Source of the DNA: Burkholderiales bacterium
GTDB taxonomy: Bacteria; Pseudomonadota; Gammaproteobacteria; Burkholderiales; SG8-41
DNA length: 64,000 nt
Direction: 5' to 3'
NCBI GenBank assembly: GCA_022841375.1
Contig: JALHRQ010000001.1
Location: forward strand, 764,480 to 828,479
This document shows, piece after piece, positions 33,516 to 45,338 of this stretch (position 1 is the stretch's first letter; each line of letters starts with the position of its first letter). Both the position numbers and the translations under genes were made by a program. The notes under the pieces are model-generated. The model was given only the letters and a program-made list of their open reading frames with translations. It was not told the DNA's origin and made no database searches.

Positions 33516-35240
33516 ATGCGCGTCACCCAATTTCTAATATCCACTTTGAAGGAAGCCCCTTCCGAAGCCGAAGTCGTCAGCCACAAGCTCATGCTGCGGG
33601 CCGGCCTGATCAAACGCCTGACCAGCGGCGTATACACCTGGATGCCGCTCGGCCTGCGCGTGTTGCGCAAAGTTGAAATGATCATCCGCGAGGAAATGAA
33701 CCGCGGCGGCGCCATCGAGCTGCTGATGCCGGCGGTGCAGCCGGCGGAGTTGTGGCAGGAATCGACGCGCTGGGAGCAGTACGGCCCCGAACTGCTGCGC
33801 ATCAAGGACCGCCACCAGCGCGATTTCTGCTTCGGCCCCACGCACGAGGAAGTGGTGTGCGACGTCGCCCGCCGCGAAATCAAGAGCTACCGGCAGTTGC
33901 CGCTGAACCTGTACCAGATCCAGACCAAATTCCGCGACGAGATCCGCCCGCGTTTCGGCGTGATGCGCGGTCGCGAGTTTCTGATGAAGGACGCCTATTC
34001 CTTCCACGTAAATTACGACGACCTGGTCCGCGAATACCGCAATATGCATGACACTTACAGCCGCATTTTCACGCGGCTCGGGCTGAAGTTCCGTGCCGTC
34101 GCCGCGGATACCGGCTCGATCGGCGGCACCGGCTCGCATGAATTTCATGTGCTGGCCGACTCCGGTGAAGACGCCATCGCCTATTGCCCGCAGTCCGACT
34201 ACGCGGCCAACGTTGAACTCGCCGAAGCCGTTGCTCCAGCCACACCGCGCCCGACCCCTGCACAAACCATGCAGAAAGTGCATACACCGGGTGTCAAGAC
34301 CATCGCTGAGCTCAGTGCTTTTCTGAAGCTGCCGGCAGCGCTTACCGTCAAAGCGGTGGTCGTTGACGGCGCTGACGGCAAACCGGTGCTGCTGCTGGTA
34401 CGCGGCGATCATGAACTGAACATGATCAAGGCCGGAAAACTGGCACAGGTGCAACAGCCGGTGGCATTTGCTTCAGCTGAAGCCATCCGCGCCGCATTCA
34501 AGGCCGACCCTGGCTCGCTGGGTCCGGTCGGATTCAGCGGCACGGTCATCGCCGACCGCGCCGTCGGTGCAATGGCCGATTTTGTTGTCGGCGCCAATGA
34601 AAACGATCACCACCTTACAGGTGTCAACATCGGCCGCGATTTCGCGGAACCGATGTTTGCCGACATTCGCAACGTGGTGACCGGTGACGCATCGCCCGAC
34701 GGCAAGGGCACGTTGGAGATTTGCCGCGGCATCGAAGTGGGCCACATCTTCCAGCTGCGCACTAAATATGCAAAAGCAATGAATCTCGCTTTCCTCGACG
34801 AGTCGGGCAAATCGCAGATCATGGAAATGGGCTGCTACGGCATCGGTGTCACGCGCATCGTGGCCGCAGCGATTGAACAGAACTACGACGAGCGCGGAAT
34901 CATTTTTCCGCAGGCTATCGCGCCGTTTGATGTCGCCATCGTGCCCATCGGTTATGCAAAGAGTGCAACGGTTCGGGAAGCGGCCGACCGCCTGCATGAC
35001 ACCCTCACCGCCGCAGGCATTGCCGTGCTGCTCGACAATCGCGACGAACGGCCGGGCGTGATGTTCGCCGACATGGAACTGATCGGCGTGCCGCATCGTA
35101 TCGTTATCGGCGATCGCGGGCTCAAGGACGGCCAGCTCGAATACAAGGGCCGACGTGATGCGGAGGCCCGCAACCTGCCTTTAACAGAAGCAGAAACATT
35201 ATTAAAATCAATGATATGCGGAGATTCTTCAGAGCGCTGA
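33516..35240 (+). CDS. proS: Prolyl-tRNA synthetase (bacterial type with editing domain)
   Basis: The 574-residue class II synthetase starts [20 protein letters not shown]. Motif 2 is in [26 protein letters not shown], motif 3 in [22 protein letters not shown] YbaK-like editing insertion ([29 protein letters not shown] to about residue 390) hydrolyses Ala-tRNAPro. The C-terminal anticodon-binding domain is at about 470-570. The lytic transglycosylase gene starts inside its last codons (25-base overlap), implying coupled translation. It is the partner of the tRNA-Pro gene at 24 kb only in the sense of function. Confidence 0.97.
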   Translation: MRVTQFLISTLKEAPSEAEVVSHKLMLRAGLIKRLTSGVYTWMPLGLRVLRKVEMIIREEMNRGGAIELLMPAVQPAELWQESTRWEQYGPELLRIKDRHQRDFCFGPTHEEVVCDVARREIKSYRQLPLNLYQIQTKFRDEIRPRFGVMRGREFLMKDAYSFHVNYDDLVREYRNMHDTYSRIFTRLGLKFRAVAADTGSIGGTGSHEFHVLADSGEDAIAYCPQSDYAANVELAEAVAPATPRPTPAQTMQKVHTPGVKTIAELSAFLKLPAALTVKAVVVDGADGKPVLLLVRGDHELNMIKAGKLAQVQQPVAFASAEAIRAAFKADPGSLGPVGFSGTVIADRAVGAMADFVVGANENDHHLTGVNIGRDFAEPMFADIRNVVTGDASPDGKGTLEICRGIEVGHIFQLRTKYAKAMNLAFLDESGKSQIMEMGCYGIGVTRIVAAAIEQNYDERGIIFPQAIAPFDVAIVPIGYAKSATVREAADRLHDTLTAAGIAVLLDNRDERPGVMFADMELIGVPHRIVIGDRGLKDGQLEYKGRRDAEARNLPLTEAETLLKSMICGDSSER

Positions 35241-35833
35241 TCAGCCTGCTGCTGCTGGCACCGCTCACCGTTCACAGCGGCGCGCAGAAATACGAACCGC
35301 TGTCGGCGAGCGTACAGGCGACCCTGCACCGGGCGATTGCCGACCAGGCGGCGCCCGTGGTGGCCTTCGAGGATGAACGGGAAGCACGCGCCTGGCTGGC
35401 GGCGATGTCATCGCGACTGGCCAAAAAAATGCCGGATCGCATCGCCCGTGAGGAATTCCTGTTGACCGTGCATTATGAAGCGCGCCGCGCGGGCCTTGAT
35501 CCGCAACTGGTGCTGGGCCTGATCCAGGTCGAAAGCGCGTTCCGCAAATATGCGGTGTCCAGCGCAGGCGCCCGTGGCTACATGCAAGTGATGCCGTTCT
35601 GGGCCAAGCTGATCGGCACCGCTGAACACAACCTGTTCAATCTACGCACCAATCTGCGTTATGGCTGCACCATCCTGCGACATTACATCGACATTGAAAG
35701 CGGCAACCTGTTTCGCGCGCTGGGCCGCTACAACGGCAGCTTGGGCAAACCCGATTACCCGAACATGGTTCTGCGCGCCTGGGACGGCAACTGGAGCTAC
35801 ACGCCGACGGCCGGAACGCGTAGCGCGCAATAG
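35216..35833 (+). CDS. Lytic transglycosylase, SLT family, secreted
   Basis: The 205-residue protein has a signal peptide ([22 protein letters not shown]) and an SLT domain with the catalytic glutamate in [30 protein letters not shown]. The later motif [19 protein letters not shown] completes the fold. It would cleave murein in the periplasm. It overlaps proS by 25 bases, an arrangement known in betaproteobacteria. It is much shorter than the membrane-anchored enzyme at 4.5-5.3 kb and is not a recent duplicate by sequence. Confidence 0.9.
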   Translation: MRRFFRALISLLLLAPLTVHSGAQKYEPLSASVQATLHRAIADQAAPVVAFEDEREARAWLAAMSSRLAKKMPDRIAREEFLLTVHYEARRAGLDPQLVLGLIQVESAFRKYAVSSAGARGYMQVMPFWAKLIGTAEHNLFNLRTNLRYGCTILRHYIDIESGNLFRALGRYNGSLGKPDYPNMVLRAWDGNWSYTPTAGTRSAQ

Positions 35834-35847
35834 ATTTCCTTCGATAG

Positions 35848-36824
<977 letters not shown>

Positions 36825-37006
36825 GCGCCAGCGACAGCACGATGCTGGTGGCGACCGGAAAATAGAACCGCCGGCCGCGGCGCTGAACGCTGACATCGCC
36901 GGGCAAGTGGCCCAGCCCCAGGCGGGCCAACCACGGCCCGGCCAGACCCAGCACGAACAACACCACCGCCAGGATGACCAACCATTTCAGCATGCCGGTC
37001 GTCGTT

Positions 37007-38548
37007 TCAAAGCTGGGGGTTCAGCCGTTCAGCCTTGGCGCACAGCTTGTTCACCGCATTGATATAGGCTTTGGCTGAAGCTACAACAATATCGGTATCC
37101 GCGCCCTGACCATTGACGACGCGCCCGTCCCTGGACAGGCGCACGGTGACTTCACCCTGCGCATCGGTTCCGGTGGTAATGGCATTCACCGAATACAGCA
37201 GCAGTTCGGCTTTGCTGCTCACCAGTGCTTCGATCGCCTTGAACGCCGCATCGACCGGACCGCTGCCCTGGGATTCGGAGGGCAGTTCCTTGCCATTGTC
37301 GGATATCACGATACGGGCATAAGGCTGTTCGCCGGTTTCCGAATGCGCGGTCAGAGACACCAGGTTGTAACGCTCGTTTTCGATGTGCTCAAGGTTTTCC
37401 TCGCTGATCAGCGCATGCAGATCCTCGTCGAAAATCTCGCGCTTCTTGTCGGCGAGTTCCTTGAACCGCTTGAATGCGGCATTTAGAGCTTCTTCCGATT
37501 CAAGTACGACACCGATCTCCTGCAGACGCGTCTTGAACGCATTGCGCCCCGAGAGTTTTCCCAGCGTCAGCCGGTTGGTGGTCCAGCCCACCGATTCGGC
37601 ACTCATGATCTCGTAGGTTTCGCGATGCTTGAGCACACCGTCCTGATGGATGCCTGACTCATGGGCAAACGCGTTGGCGCCGACGATGGCCTTGTTCGGC
37701 TGCACCGGATAGCCGGTGATGCCCGAAACCAGTTTGGAGGCCGGTACGATCTGCGTCGCATCGATATTGGTGTCGCAGGTAAAAACGTCCTGGCGCGTGC
37801 GTACCGCCATTACAATTTCCTCCAGCGCGGCATTGCCGGCCCGTTCACCGAGGCCATTGATCGTACACTCTACCTGGCGCGCGCCGTTCTGCACCGCAGA
37901 CAGGGAATTCGCGACAGCCAAACCGAGGTCGTTATGGCAATGCACCGACCAGATCGCCTGATCGGCATTCGGGATGCGCTCGCGCAGATTCTTGATCAGC
38001 CGTCCGAACTGGTCAGGCAGCGTATAGCCCACGGTATCCGGCACGTTGATCGTACGCGCGCCCGCCTTGATCACCTGTTCCAGGATACGGCACAGAAATT
38101 CCAGATCGGAGCGGCCGGCGTCTTCAGGGGAAAACTCGACGTTGTCGGTGTACTCACGCGCCCACTTGATCGCCCGCACCGCCTGATCGATGACCTGAGA
38201 CGGCTCCATGCGCAGCTTCTTTTCCATATGGATCGAGGAAGTGGCGATAAAGGTATGGATGCGCGGATGCGCGGCTACCCGCACGGCTTCGCCGCAGCGG
38301 CGGATGTCCTTTTCATTGGCGCGGGCCAGGCCGCAGACAGTGCTGTCCTTGATCGCGCGGGCAACCGCCTGCACCGAAGCAAAGTCACCTTCGCTCGCTG
38401 CAGGAAATCCCGCCTCAATGACGTCGACGCGCATCCGCTCCAACTGACGTGCGATGCGCAACTTGTCTTCCTTGGTCATCGACGCACCCGGGCTCTGCTC
38501 GCCATCGCGCATCGTCGTGTCGAATATGATTAATTTCTCTTTAGCCAC
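37007..38548 (-). CDS. leuA: 2-isopropylmalate synthase
   Basis: The 513-residue protein starts [21 protein letters not shown], the signature of the DRE-TIM metallolyase family. [17 protein letters not shown] and [18 protein letters not shown] follow, and the C-terminal leucine-binding regulatory domain is at about 390-510. It condenses acetyl-CoA with 2-oxoisovalerate to start leucine synthesis, and leucine inhibits it. It closes the ilvI-ilvH-ilvC-psd-pssA-leuA run. A 245-base gap with a small ORF separates it from pssA, so it may have its own control. Confidence 0.97.
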   Translation of the reverse strand: MAKEKLIIFDTTMRDGEQSPGASMTKEDKLRIARQLERMRVDVIEAGFPAASEGDFASVQAVARAIKDSTVCGLARANEKDIRRCGEAVRVAAHPRIHTFIATSSIHMEKKLRMEPSQVIDQAVRAIKWAREYTDNVEFSPEDAGRSDLEFLCRILEQVIKAGARTINVPDTVGYTLPDQFGRLIKNLRERIPNADQAIWSVHCHNDLGLAVANSLSAVQNGARQVECTINGLGERAGNAALEEIVMAVRTRQDVFTCDTNIDATQIVPASKLVSGITGYPVQPNKAIVGANAFAHESGIHQDGVLKHRETYEIMSAESVGWTTNRLTLGKLSGRNAFKTRLQEIGVVLESEEALNAAFKRFKELADKKREIFDEDLHALISEENLEHIENERYNLVSLTAHSETGEQPYARIVISDNGKELPSESQGSGPVDAAFKAIEALVSSKAELLLYSVNAITTGTDAQGEVTVRLSRDGRVVNGQGADTDIVVASAKAYINAVNKLCAKAERLNPQL

Positions 38549-38662
38549 GGTTCATACCTCAGCGTTCAATCGGGATGCGGCAATGGCATCCCTTAATCGG
38601 GTCTCCCGGCACCTTCAACATCGGGCCGGACGGGGAACTGCAAATCGGAAGTAGGAGTGGGT

Positions 38663-38749
38663 TTAGCGCGCGCGGCCGCGCAGCAGCAGACCGGCCAGCG
38701 CGAGCGCGGCAACGGAGAAAAACGATTGGGTCTGCTTTAAACGACACAT
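38663..38749 (-). CDS. Possible 28-residue leader peptide upstream of leuA
   Basis: A 28-codon frame begins with ATG at 38749 and reads MCRLKQTQSFF, then a hydrophobic stretch AALALAGLLLRGRAR before TAA. Six of 28 codons are leucine, with three CTG in a row followed by RGR. It resembles E. coli LeuL in length and in its leucine run next to RGR, which would fit attenuation by leucyl-tRNA supply. GC-rich segments between its stop and leuA can form alternative hairpins (for example GGGATGC/GCATCCC at 38572-38592), but none ends in a clear T run. No Shine-Dalgarno is seen, so this is tentative. Confidence 0.3.
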   Translation of the reverse strand: MCRLKQTQSFFSVAALALAGLLLRGRAR

Positions 38750-38793
38750 GGTTTATGAAATATATCGGCTTTCCAGAAGGGCCGCAAGCCGGG

Positions 38794-39618
38794 CTACTCG
38801 GTTGCTGGCGGCACAGCGGGGGGCTTGCGGCGAAACTTGTCGTAGACCCACAAGGCGTACCCGGACAGGCCATAAACCATAAACAGCGCGAACAGCATCT
38901 CGGGCAACGTGCCCGCGAATGAAATCAGCAGCACAAATCCCAGCGCAATCGCCACAACCGCAGAAAACGGCACGCTTTTGCGCAAGTTGATGTCTTTGCC
39001 ACTGTAAAAGCGGAGATTACTGACCATGGTCAGCCCGGCCACCAGCGTCAGGCACCAGGCCAGCCACTTCACGTCGGCGCCCCGGACCTGATATTCAGAC
39101 ATCGCGAGCACCAATCCCGCTACTAGAGCCGCTGCCGCCGGGCTGGGCAAACCCTGGAAAAAGCGCTTGTCGACAACATCGATATTGGTATTAAAGCGCG
39201 CAAGCCGGAGTGCAGCGCAGGCGCAGTAGACAAACGCGGCGATCCAGCCGAGTTTGGTCGAAAGCCAGGGCCCGAGCATCGGCACCGTCTTCATTGCAGC
39301 GAAATCCTTGAGCGCCCACACATACACCACCAAGGCTGGCGCGACACCGAAAGACACCATGTCCGAGAGGCTGTCGAGTTCGGCGCCAAAAGCGCTCTGG
39401 GTCCGAGTCAGCCGGGCCACACGACCGTCAAGGCCATCCAGCACCAATGCCACAAAAATGGCAATCGCCGCCAGCTCAAAACGTCCGCTGACCGCCTGCA
39501 CGACGGCATAAAAGCCTGCGAACAAGGCCGCCAACGTGAACATATTGGGCAGCCAATAGATGCCCCGCCGCGCAAACCGGGATTTGATGAATACCTTGTG
39601 TTCTTTGGATTCAGCCAT
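38794..39618 (-). CDS. pssA: CDP-diacylglycerol--serine O-phosphatidyltransferase
   Basis: The 274-residue membrane protein carries the CDP-alcohol phosphatidyltransferase motif DGLDGRVAR-x8-GAELDSLSD at about residues 62-87. It has six or more hydrophobic segments (for example MFTLAALFAGFYAVVQAV and FVLLISFAGTLPEMLFALFM). It makes phosphatidylserine, which Psd, encoded just upstream in the transcript, decarboxylates to phosphatidylethanolamine. It is the subclass II (Bacillus-type) enzyme, as in other betaproteobacteria, not the E. coli type. Confidence 0.95.
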   Translation of the reverse strand: MAESKEHKVFIKSRFARRGIYWLPNMFTLAALFAGFYAVVQAVSGRFELAAIAIFVALVLDGLDGRVARLTRTQSAFGAELDSLSDMVSFGVAPALVVYVWALKDFAAMKTVPMLGPWLSTKLGWIAAFVYCACAALRLARFNTNIDVVDKRFFQGLPSPAAAALVAGLVLAMSEYQVRGADVKWLAWCLTLVAGLTMVSNLRFYSGKDINLRKSVPFSAVVAIALGFVLLISFAGTLPEMLFALFMVYGLSGYALWVYDKFRRKPPAVPPATE

Positions 39619-39669
39619 GAGTCAGATGTTAAACCATCGGCTGATAGTGCGTCACACGGTTAAAACGCT

Positions 39670-40314
39670 TCACGGCAGCGCCGCAAGGACGGTTTCGGTC
39701 GCATAGACTTTGTCGCCGACCGAAACACGCGGCCCGGCGGTCAGTGGCAAGTAAACATCGACGCGCGAACCGAAGCGGATGAACCCGAACCGGTCCCCCC
39801 GGGCAAACTGCTGCCCTACCTTGGCGTAGCAAAGGATACGCCGGGCGATCAGTCCCGCGACCTGCACGCAGGTCACGTCATGTCCGTCCGCGGTACGCAG
39901 ACAGGTCACTGCGCGTTCATTGTCGGTTGAAGCCTTGGACAGTTCGGCATTGACGAACTTGCCAGGAAAATACAGGGTCTTGGTAACGGCGCCGTCGACC
40001 GGAATGCGGTTTGAATGGGCGTTGAACACGTTCATAAACACGCTGATTTTCAGTGCATCACGCTCCAGGTAGGGATCGCGAACTTTCTCCACCGACACAA
40101 TGCGGCCGTCGGCGGGTGAAATCACCGTCCGGAGATCCTCCGGGATCGTGCGCTGCGGATCCCGGAAAAACTGCACCATGAACAGCACGATCAGCCACGG
40201 GAACGCTGCCGCACCGAAGCCGGCGTAGGAATGAAGACCCGCAGCCACGGCCAGCGCAAGGGCGATAAACGGCCAGCCCTCGCGGGCGATAATCGGATGG
40301 GGGTATTTTTTCAT
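39670..40314 (-). CDS. psd: Phosphatidylserine decarboxylase proenzyme, short form
   Basis: The 214-residue protein has two N-terminal hydrophobic segments ([34 protein letters not shown]), then [30 protein letters not shown] and the self-cleavage site in [13 protein letters not shown]. Cleavage at Gly-Ser there makes the pyruvoyl group. The short form of about 215 residues is standard in betaproteobacteria. It acts at the inner membrane. It lies between ilvC (78 bases upstream) and pssA (51 bases downstream). Confidence 0.95.
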   Translation of the reverse strand: MKKYPHPIIAREGWPFIALALAVAAGLHSYAGFGAAAFPWLIVLFMVQFFRDPQRTIPEDLRTVISPADGRIVSVEKVRDPYLERDALKISVFMNVFNAHSNRIPVDGAVTKTLYFPGKFVNAELSKASTDNERAVTCLRTADGHDVTCVQVAGLIARRILCYAKVGQQFARGDRFGFIRFGSRVDVYLPLTAGPRVSVGDKVYATETVLAALP

Positions 40315-40392
40315 CAGCAGGCGAACAGCGCCGGCCCGCGGAAGCCGTGCTTATTCGCACAGGCAACCCGCCGGCCGTTGCTTACGCTGGCA

Positions 40393-41490
<1,098 letters not shown>

Positions 41491-41982
41491 TCAAACTTTC
41501 AATACGCGGTCGCCGCGCCCGATACCCGATGCACCGGTACGCACGGTCTCGAGTATCGCCGTCGGGTCGATGGCTTTCAGGAAAGCATCAAGCTTGGAAC
41601 CCGGCCCCGTCAGTTCAACGGTGTAGTCCTTGTCGGTGACGTCAATGATGCGGCCGCGGAAAATGTCCGCCATCCGCTTCATTTCCTCGCGATCCTTGCC
41701 GACCGCACGCAATTTCACCAGCATTAGTTCGCGCTCGATGTGCTCGCCTTCGGACAGGTCGACCACCTTGACCACATCGACCAGCTTGTTCAACTGTTTG
41801 TTGATCTGCTCGATGATTTCGTCGGAACCGGATGTGACAATGGTCATGCGCGACAGCGTGGCATCTTCCGTCGGCGCCACCGTCAGCGATTCGATGTTGT
41901 AACCGCGCGCCGAGAACAGCCCCGCCACCCGGGACAGCGCACCGGCTTCGTTTTCCAGCAATACGGAAATGATGTGTCTCAT
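41491..41982 (-). CDS. ilvH: Acetolactate synthase small (regulatory) subunit
   Basis: The 163-residue protein begins MRHIISVLLENEAGALSRVAGLFSARGYNIESLTVAPT, that is the ACT domain that binds valine; the C-terminal domain follows from about residue 80 (RELMLVKLRAVGKDREEM, FRGRIIDVTDKDYTVELTG). It activates the large subunit and gives valine feedback. Its start is only four bases from the ilvI stop, so translation is coupled. Length is standard. Confidence 0.97.
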   Translation of the reverse strand: MRHIISVLLENEAGALSRVAGLFSARGYNIESLTVAPTEDATLSRMTIVTSGSDEIIEQINKQLNKLVDVVKVVDLSEGEHIERELMLVKLRAVGKDREEMKRMADIFRGRIIDVTDKDYTVELTGPGSKLDAFLKAIDPTAILETVRTGASGIGRGDRVLKV

Positions 41983-41986
41983 GGCA

Positions 41987-43684
41987 TCAGACCAGGATCA
42001 TCTCGGAAAGGCCCTTGCCGCCGGGCACCATCGGAAACACGTTTTCGGTCTGGTCCGTGATGAAATCCATAAAGACCAGATCTTTTTTGCGTGCAAACGC
42101 CTCTTTCAACGCCGGTTCGACATCTGCGGGTTTGTCGATGCGCATGCCGACATGGCCGTAGGCCTCGGCGAGTTTGACGAAATCGGGCAACGCGTCCATG
42201 TAAGACTCGGAATAACGGTTGCCGTGGAAAAACTCCTGCCACTGCCGAACCATGCCCATGTAGCGGTTGTTCAGATTGACCAGTTTCAGGGGCAGCCGGT
42301 ACTGCTTGCAGGTCGACAGTTCCTGAATGCACATCTGGATCGAAGCTTCTCCGGTCACGCAGGCCACGGTGGCTTTCGGATGCGCCATCTGCACGCCCAT
42401 GGCGTACGGCAAGCCGACACCCATCGTGCCCAGCCCGCCTGAATTGATCCAGCGCCGCGGCTTGTCGAATTTGTAGAACTGCGCCGCCCACATCTGATGC
42501 TGGCCGACGTCGGATGTGACAAACGCATCACCCTTGGTGATCTTGTAGAGCGTCTCAATGACGAACTGCGGCTTGATGATCTTGCTCGCACGGTCATATT
42601 TGAGACAGTCCCGCCCGCGCCACTGCTCGATCTGCGACCACCACGATTTCAGCGCTTCCTTGTCCGGGTTGCTGCGAGCAACCTCGATCTGGCGGATCAA
42701 CTCCTTCAGCACTTCGCGAACGTTGCCGACAACGGGAACATCCACCTTCACGCGTTTGGAAATCGACGCCGGATCAATGTCGACGTGGATGATCTGCCGC
42801 GGCTCTTCGAAGAAATGCTTGGGATTGCCGATCACGCGGTCATCGAATCGCGCGCCGACGGCCAGCAGCACATCGCAGTGCTGCATCGCCATGTTGGCTT
42901 CATACGTACCGTGCATGCCGAGCATGCCGAGGAACTGGCGGTCGGTCGACGGGTAGCCACCGAGCCCCATCAGGGTGTTGGTGCACGGATACCCGAGCAG
43001 TCGCACGAGTTGCGCAAGCTCCGCTGATGCATTGCCGAGAATCACGCCGCCACCGGTGTAGATCATCGGGCGCTTTGCTTCCAACAGCAGCTTGACCGCC
43101 TTCTTGATCTGCCCGGCGTGTCCCTTGACCACCGGGTTATAGGAACGCATGGCGATCGACTTCGGGTATTCGAATTCGGTCTTGGCCGCGGTCAGATCCT
43201 TGGGGATATCGACCACCACCGGTCCGGGCCTTCCGGTCGATGCAATGTAAAAAGCCTTCTTGATCGTCACCGCAAGATCTTTGATGTCCTTGACCAGAAA
43301 GTTATGTTTGACGCACGGCCGGGTGATGCCGACGGTATCGCATTCCTGGAAGGCATCTTCGCCGATGGCGTACGTGGGCACCTGTCCGGTAAGGATGACC
43401 ATCGGGATCGAGTCCATGTACGCCGTCGCAATACCGGTAATCGCGTTGGTCACACCCGGACCGGAAGTCACCAGCGCGACGCCGACCTTTTCAGTCGAAC
43501 GGGCGTACGCATCCGCAGCATGAACGGCAGCCTGCTCGTGCCTGACCAGCACGTGCTTGACCTTGTCCTGCTTGAACAGTTCGTCGTACAGGAACAGCAC
43601 CGCACCGCCCGGATAACCGAACACATGCTCAATGCCTTCTTCCTGCAGGCAACGCACCACGATCTCTGCACCCGACAATTGCAT
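41987..43684 (-). CDS. ilvI: Acetolactate synthase large (catalytic) subunit
   Basis: From ATG 43684 the protein is 565 residues and starts MQLSGAEIVVRCLQEEGIEHVFGYPGG. The catalytic glutamate of the first ThDP domain is in VRHEQAAVHAADAYAR, the FAD/CoA-like middle domain is at about 190-340, and the ThDP-binding motif is GLGTMGVGLPYAMGVQ to GEASIQMCIQELSTCKQYRLPLKLVNLNN. It makes acetolactate or acetohydroxybutyrate. An in-frame upstream start (43750) would include the leader hairpin and is not needed. The gene opens the ilv-psd-pssA-leuA run. Confidence 0.96.
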   Translation of the reverse strand: MQLSGAEIVVRCLQEEGIEHVFGYPGGAVLFLYDELFKQDKVKHVLVRHEQAAVHAADAYARSTEKVGVALVTSGPGVTNAITGIATAYMDSIPMVILTGQVPTYAIGEDAFQECDTVGITRPCVKHNFLVKDIKDLAVTIKKAFYIASTGRPGPVVVDIPKDLTAAKTEFEYPKSIAMRSYNPVVKGHAGQIKKAVKLLLEAKRPMIYTGGGVILGNASAELAQLVRLLGYPCTNTLMGLGGYPSTDRQFLGMLGMHGTYEANMAMQHCDVLLAVGARFDDRVIGNPKHFFEEPRQIIHVDIDPASISKRVKVDVPVVGNVREVLKELIRQIEVARSNPDKEALKSWWSQIEQWRGRDCLKYDRASKIIKPQFVIETLYKITKGDAFVTSDVGQHQMWAAQFYKFDKPRRWINSGGLGTMGVGLPYAMGVQMAHPKATVACVTGEASIQMCIQELSTCKQYRLPLKLVNLNNRYMGMVRQWQEFFHGNRYSESYMDALPDFVKLAEAYGHVGMRIDKPADVEPALKEAFARKKDLVFMDFITDQTENVFPMVPGGKGLSEMILV

Positions 43685-43718
43685 GATTTTTGACCCGCGC
43701 ACGCTGGAATGCTTTAAG

Positions 43719-43744
43719 CGGGTTTCTTGCGAGAAGGAAACCCG
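43719..43744 (-). promoter_or_regulatory. Hairpin in the ilvI leader
   Basis: CGGGTTTC (43737-43744 on the minus transcript) pairs with GAAACCCG (43719-43726) across a 10-base loop, an 8-bp stem. It begins a few bases downstream of the predicted -10 element and so sits at the extreme 5' end of the ilvI mRNA. No T run follows, so it may stabilise the mRNA or be part of a control element. Confidence 0.45.
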
Positions 43745-43746
43745 AA

Positions 43747-43775
43747 ACATTACCGGTCTGCGCTCTGACGGTCAA
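43747..43775 (-). promoter_or_regulatory. Probable sigma-70 promoter of the ilv operon
   Basis: On the minus strand TTGACC (43770-43775) and TAATGT (43747-43752) are 17 bases apart. The -10 is weak but the -35 is near-consensus. No other promoter candidate of this quality is visible between ilvI and the divergent sigma factor gene. Confidence 0.5.
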
Positions 43776-43942
43776 GCAAAATATCCCTTTAAACAGCAGG
43801 ATAGAAGCGATTACAACGACGGCGCAGTGATAACTTGCCTCAGGCCGGTGTTTTGCTAAGATGCCGCGGATTAAAGGGGTTTTCGGAATCACAAAACGCC
43901 CCGCCGCGTCTAAAGACGCCGGAACATAAAAAAGGCATTCAA

Positions 43943-44509
43943 CTGGCCACATACAAGGAACTCGCGGATTTCCTGGCCGAGGTCGAGCGCAGAGCATTCA
44001 AGCAGGCGGTGTTTTCCATTCGGGATGAACACCTTGCGCTGGATATCGTGCAGGAGGCGATGCTCAAACTGTCAGAAAAATACGCGGCCCGTCCGGTGAC
44101 CGAGTTCCCGATGCTTTTTCAGCGGATACTCCAAAACGCCATCAGGGATTTTTTCCGCCGCCAGAAGGTCCGTTCGGCCTGGGTTACTCCCCTGGGCTCG
44201 CTGTTCGGGACGGAAGCAGATGAGGACTCCGATCCACTGGAGTCGATGGAAGTCGAAAACAGCTCCAAGGTGGCGACCCGACCTGCCGAACAGCTTGAAC
44301 AAAAACAAGTCCTTGATATTATTGAAAAAGCTATCGAAACCCTGCCGTTGCGTCAACGTCAGGCCTTCATGTTGCGTTACTGGGAGGAACTGGATGTGGC
44401 TGAAGCTGCAAAAGCGATGGGCTGCTCGGAGGGTAGCGTGAAAACGCATTGCTCCCGGGCTACGCACGCTTTGGCGATACTGCTCAAAAAACAGGGAATT
44501 GAATTATGA
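43943..44509 (+). CDS. RNA polymerase sigma factor, betaproteobacterial ECF type, apparent CTG start
   Basis: The conserved protein begins LATYKELADFLAEVERRAFKQ and is about 188 residues. Region 2 is FSIRDEHLALDIVQEAMLKL and FPMLFQRILQNAIRDFFRRQ; region 4 is ETLPLRQRQAFMLRYWEELDVAEAAKAMGCSEGSVKTHCSRA. Relatives start MATYKEL, but here the matching codon is CTG at 43943 with AAAGG seven bases upstream; ATT at 43937 is another non-standard option. The nearest ordinary in-frame start is a TTG at 43835 without a Shine-Dalgarno, which would add 36 atypical residues. DUF3619, DUF3106 and RDD genes follow in one overlapping run. Confidence 0.82.
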   Translation: MATYKELADFLAEVERRAFKQAVFSIRDEHLALDIVQEAMLKLSEKYAARPVTEFPMLFQRILQNAIRDFFRRQKVRSAWVTPLGSLFGTEADEDSDPLESMEVENSSKVATRPAEQLEQKQVLDIIEKAIETLPLRQRQAFMLRYWEELDVAEAAKAMGCSEGSVKTHCSRATHALAILLKKQGIEL

Positions 44510-44892
44510 ACGCCCAAGAACACGAGATCGCACGGAAAATTGTCCGGGAACTCAATCGCGGCACGCGGAGCATCGGTAACAACACCGCTGCGCAGTTGCT
44601 GATTGCTCGCGAACAGGCGCTCACGCACTACCAACTTACACCGGCATTGCGTATGGCTGGCGCAGGGCAATTCGTCATGCAAATGATCGAACGCCCGGCT
44701 GCAGGAGCGCGCTATGCACTGTCGCTGACAGTTCTGATTCTGGGCTTGGCGGGAATTGTTTATTGGCAAAGCAGCAACGGGGCCGGCGCCGAAATTGCCG
44801 ACCTTGATGCGCGCCTGCTGACCGACGATCTGCCCATCGACGCCTACCTCGACAAGGGCTTCGATTCATGGCTAAAACGGCAGCCGCGCTGA
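44506..44892 (+). CDS. DUF3619-family protein, probable anti-sigma partner
   Basis: The 128-residue protein overlaps the sigma factor stop (ATGA). It has a cytoplasmic N-terminal region (HEIARKIVRELNRGTRSI, AQLLIAREQALTHY), a single membrane segment (GARYALSLTVLILGLAGIVYW) and a short periplasmic tail with DLDARLLTDDLPIDAYLDKGFDSWL. This is DUF3619, a betaproteobacterial family that accompanies this sigma factor. The topology and coupled translation fit a membrane anti-sigma factor; biochemical proof is lacking as far as I know. Confidence 0.8.
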   Translation: MNAQEHEIARKIVRELNRGTRSIGNNTAAQLLIAREQALTHYQLTPALRMAGAGQFVMQMIERPAAGARYALSLTVLILGLAGIVYWQSSNGAGAEIADLDARLLTDDLPIDAYLDKGFDSWLKRQPR

Positions 44893-45338
44893 TTATCTGG
44901 TTATGCCTTGCGCTGCCCGTCATCGCCGCACAGCCTTCCAAGCAAGCCGCTAAACCCGTACGTCCAGCATGGTCTGAACTGGCCCCTGCCCAGCAGCAGG
45001 TGCTTGCGCCACTGGCGCCTGAGTGGACAGAAATGGATTCCGCGCAGCGTAAAAAGTGGGTCAGCATCGCCAATCGCTACCCGAAAATGAAACCCGCTGA
45101 ACAGGAACGTCTGCAGCAGCGCATGAAAGAATGGGCGGCGTTGACCCCGGCGCAGCGCCAGGAGGCCCGCGATCGTTATCAGGGCATGAAAAAACTGAAT
45201 CCCGCGCAACGCCGCGAAATGGCCAAGCAGTGGGACGCCTATCGCAAATCGCTGGCCCAGCCTCAGACTCAATTTGACCCGCCGGTAGGCGACCCCATTA
45301 CCCCGGCGCCAGGTCCAGCCACAGCCGCTGAGCGGTAG
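44868..45338 (+). CDS. DUF3106-family exported protein
   Basis: The 156-residue protein has a signal peptide (MAKTAAALIIWLCLALPVIAAQ) and then repeated short units of the form W..L...QQ..L..L: WSELAPAQQQVLAPLAPEW, WVSIANRYPKMKPAEQERL and WAALTPAQRQEARDRYQ. That is DUF3106, a periplasmic helical-repeat family. It starts inside the end of the DUF3619 gene (25-base overlap). A proline-rich tail (ITPAPGPATAAER) ends it. It is probably the envelope component of this sigma system. Confidence 0.82.
   Translation: MAKTAAALIIWLCLALPVIAAQPSKQAAKPVRPAWSELAPAQQQVLAPLAPEWTEMDSAQRKKWVSIANRYPKMKPAEQERLQQRMKEWAALTPAQRQEARDRYQGMKKLNPAQRREMAKQWDAYRKSLAQPQTQFDPPVGDPITPAPGPATAAER

Noticed and set aside
38559..38873. 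A 104-residue minus-strand ORF between leuA and pssA
   Set aside because: Overlaps the pssA 3' end in another frame, is Arg/Pro/Ser-rich, and has no support; the 28-codon frame is more plausible but also tentative.
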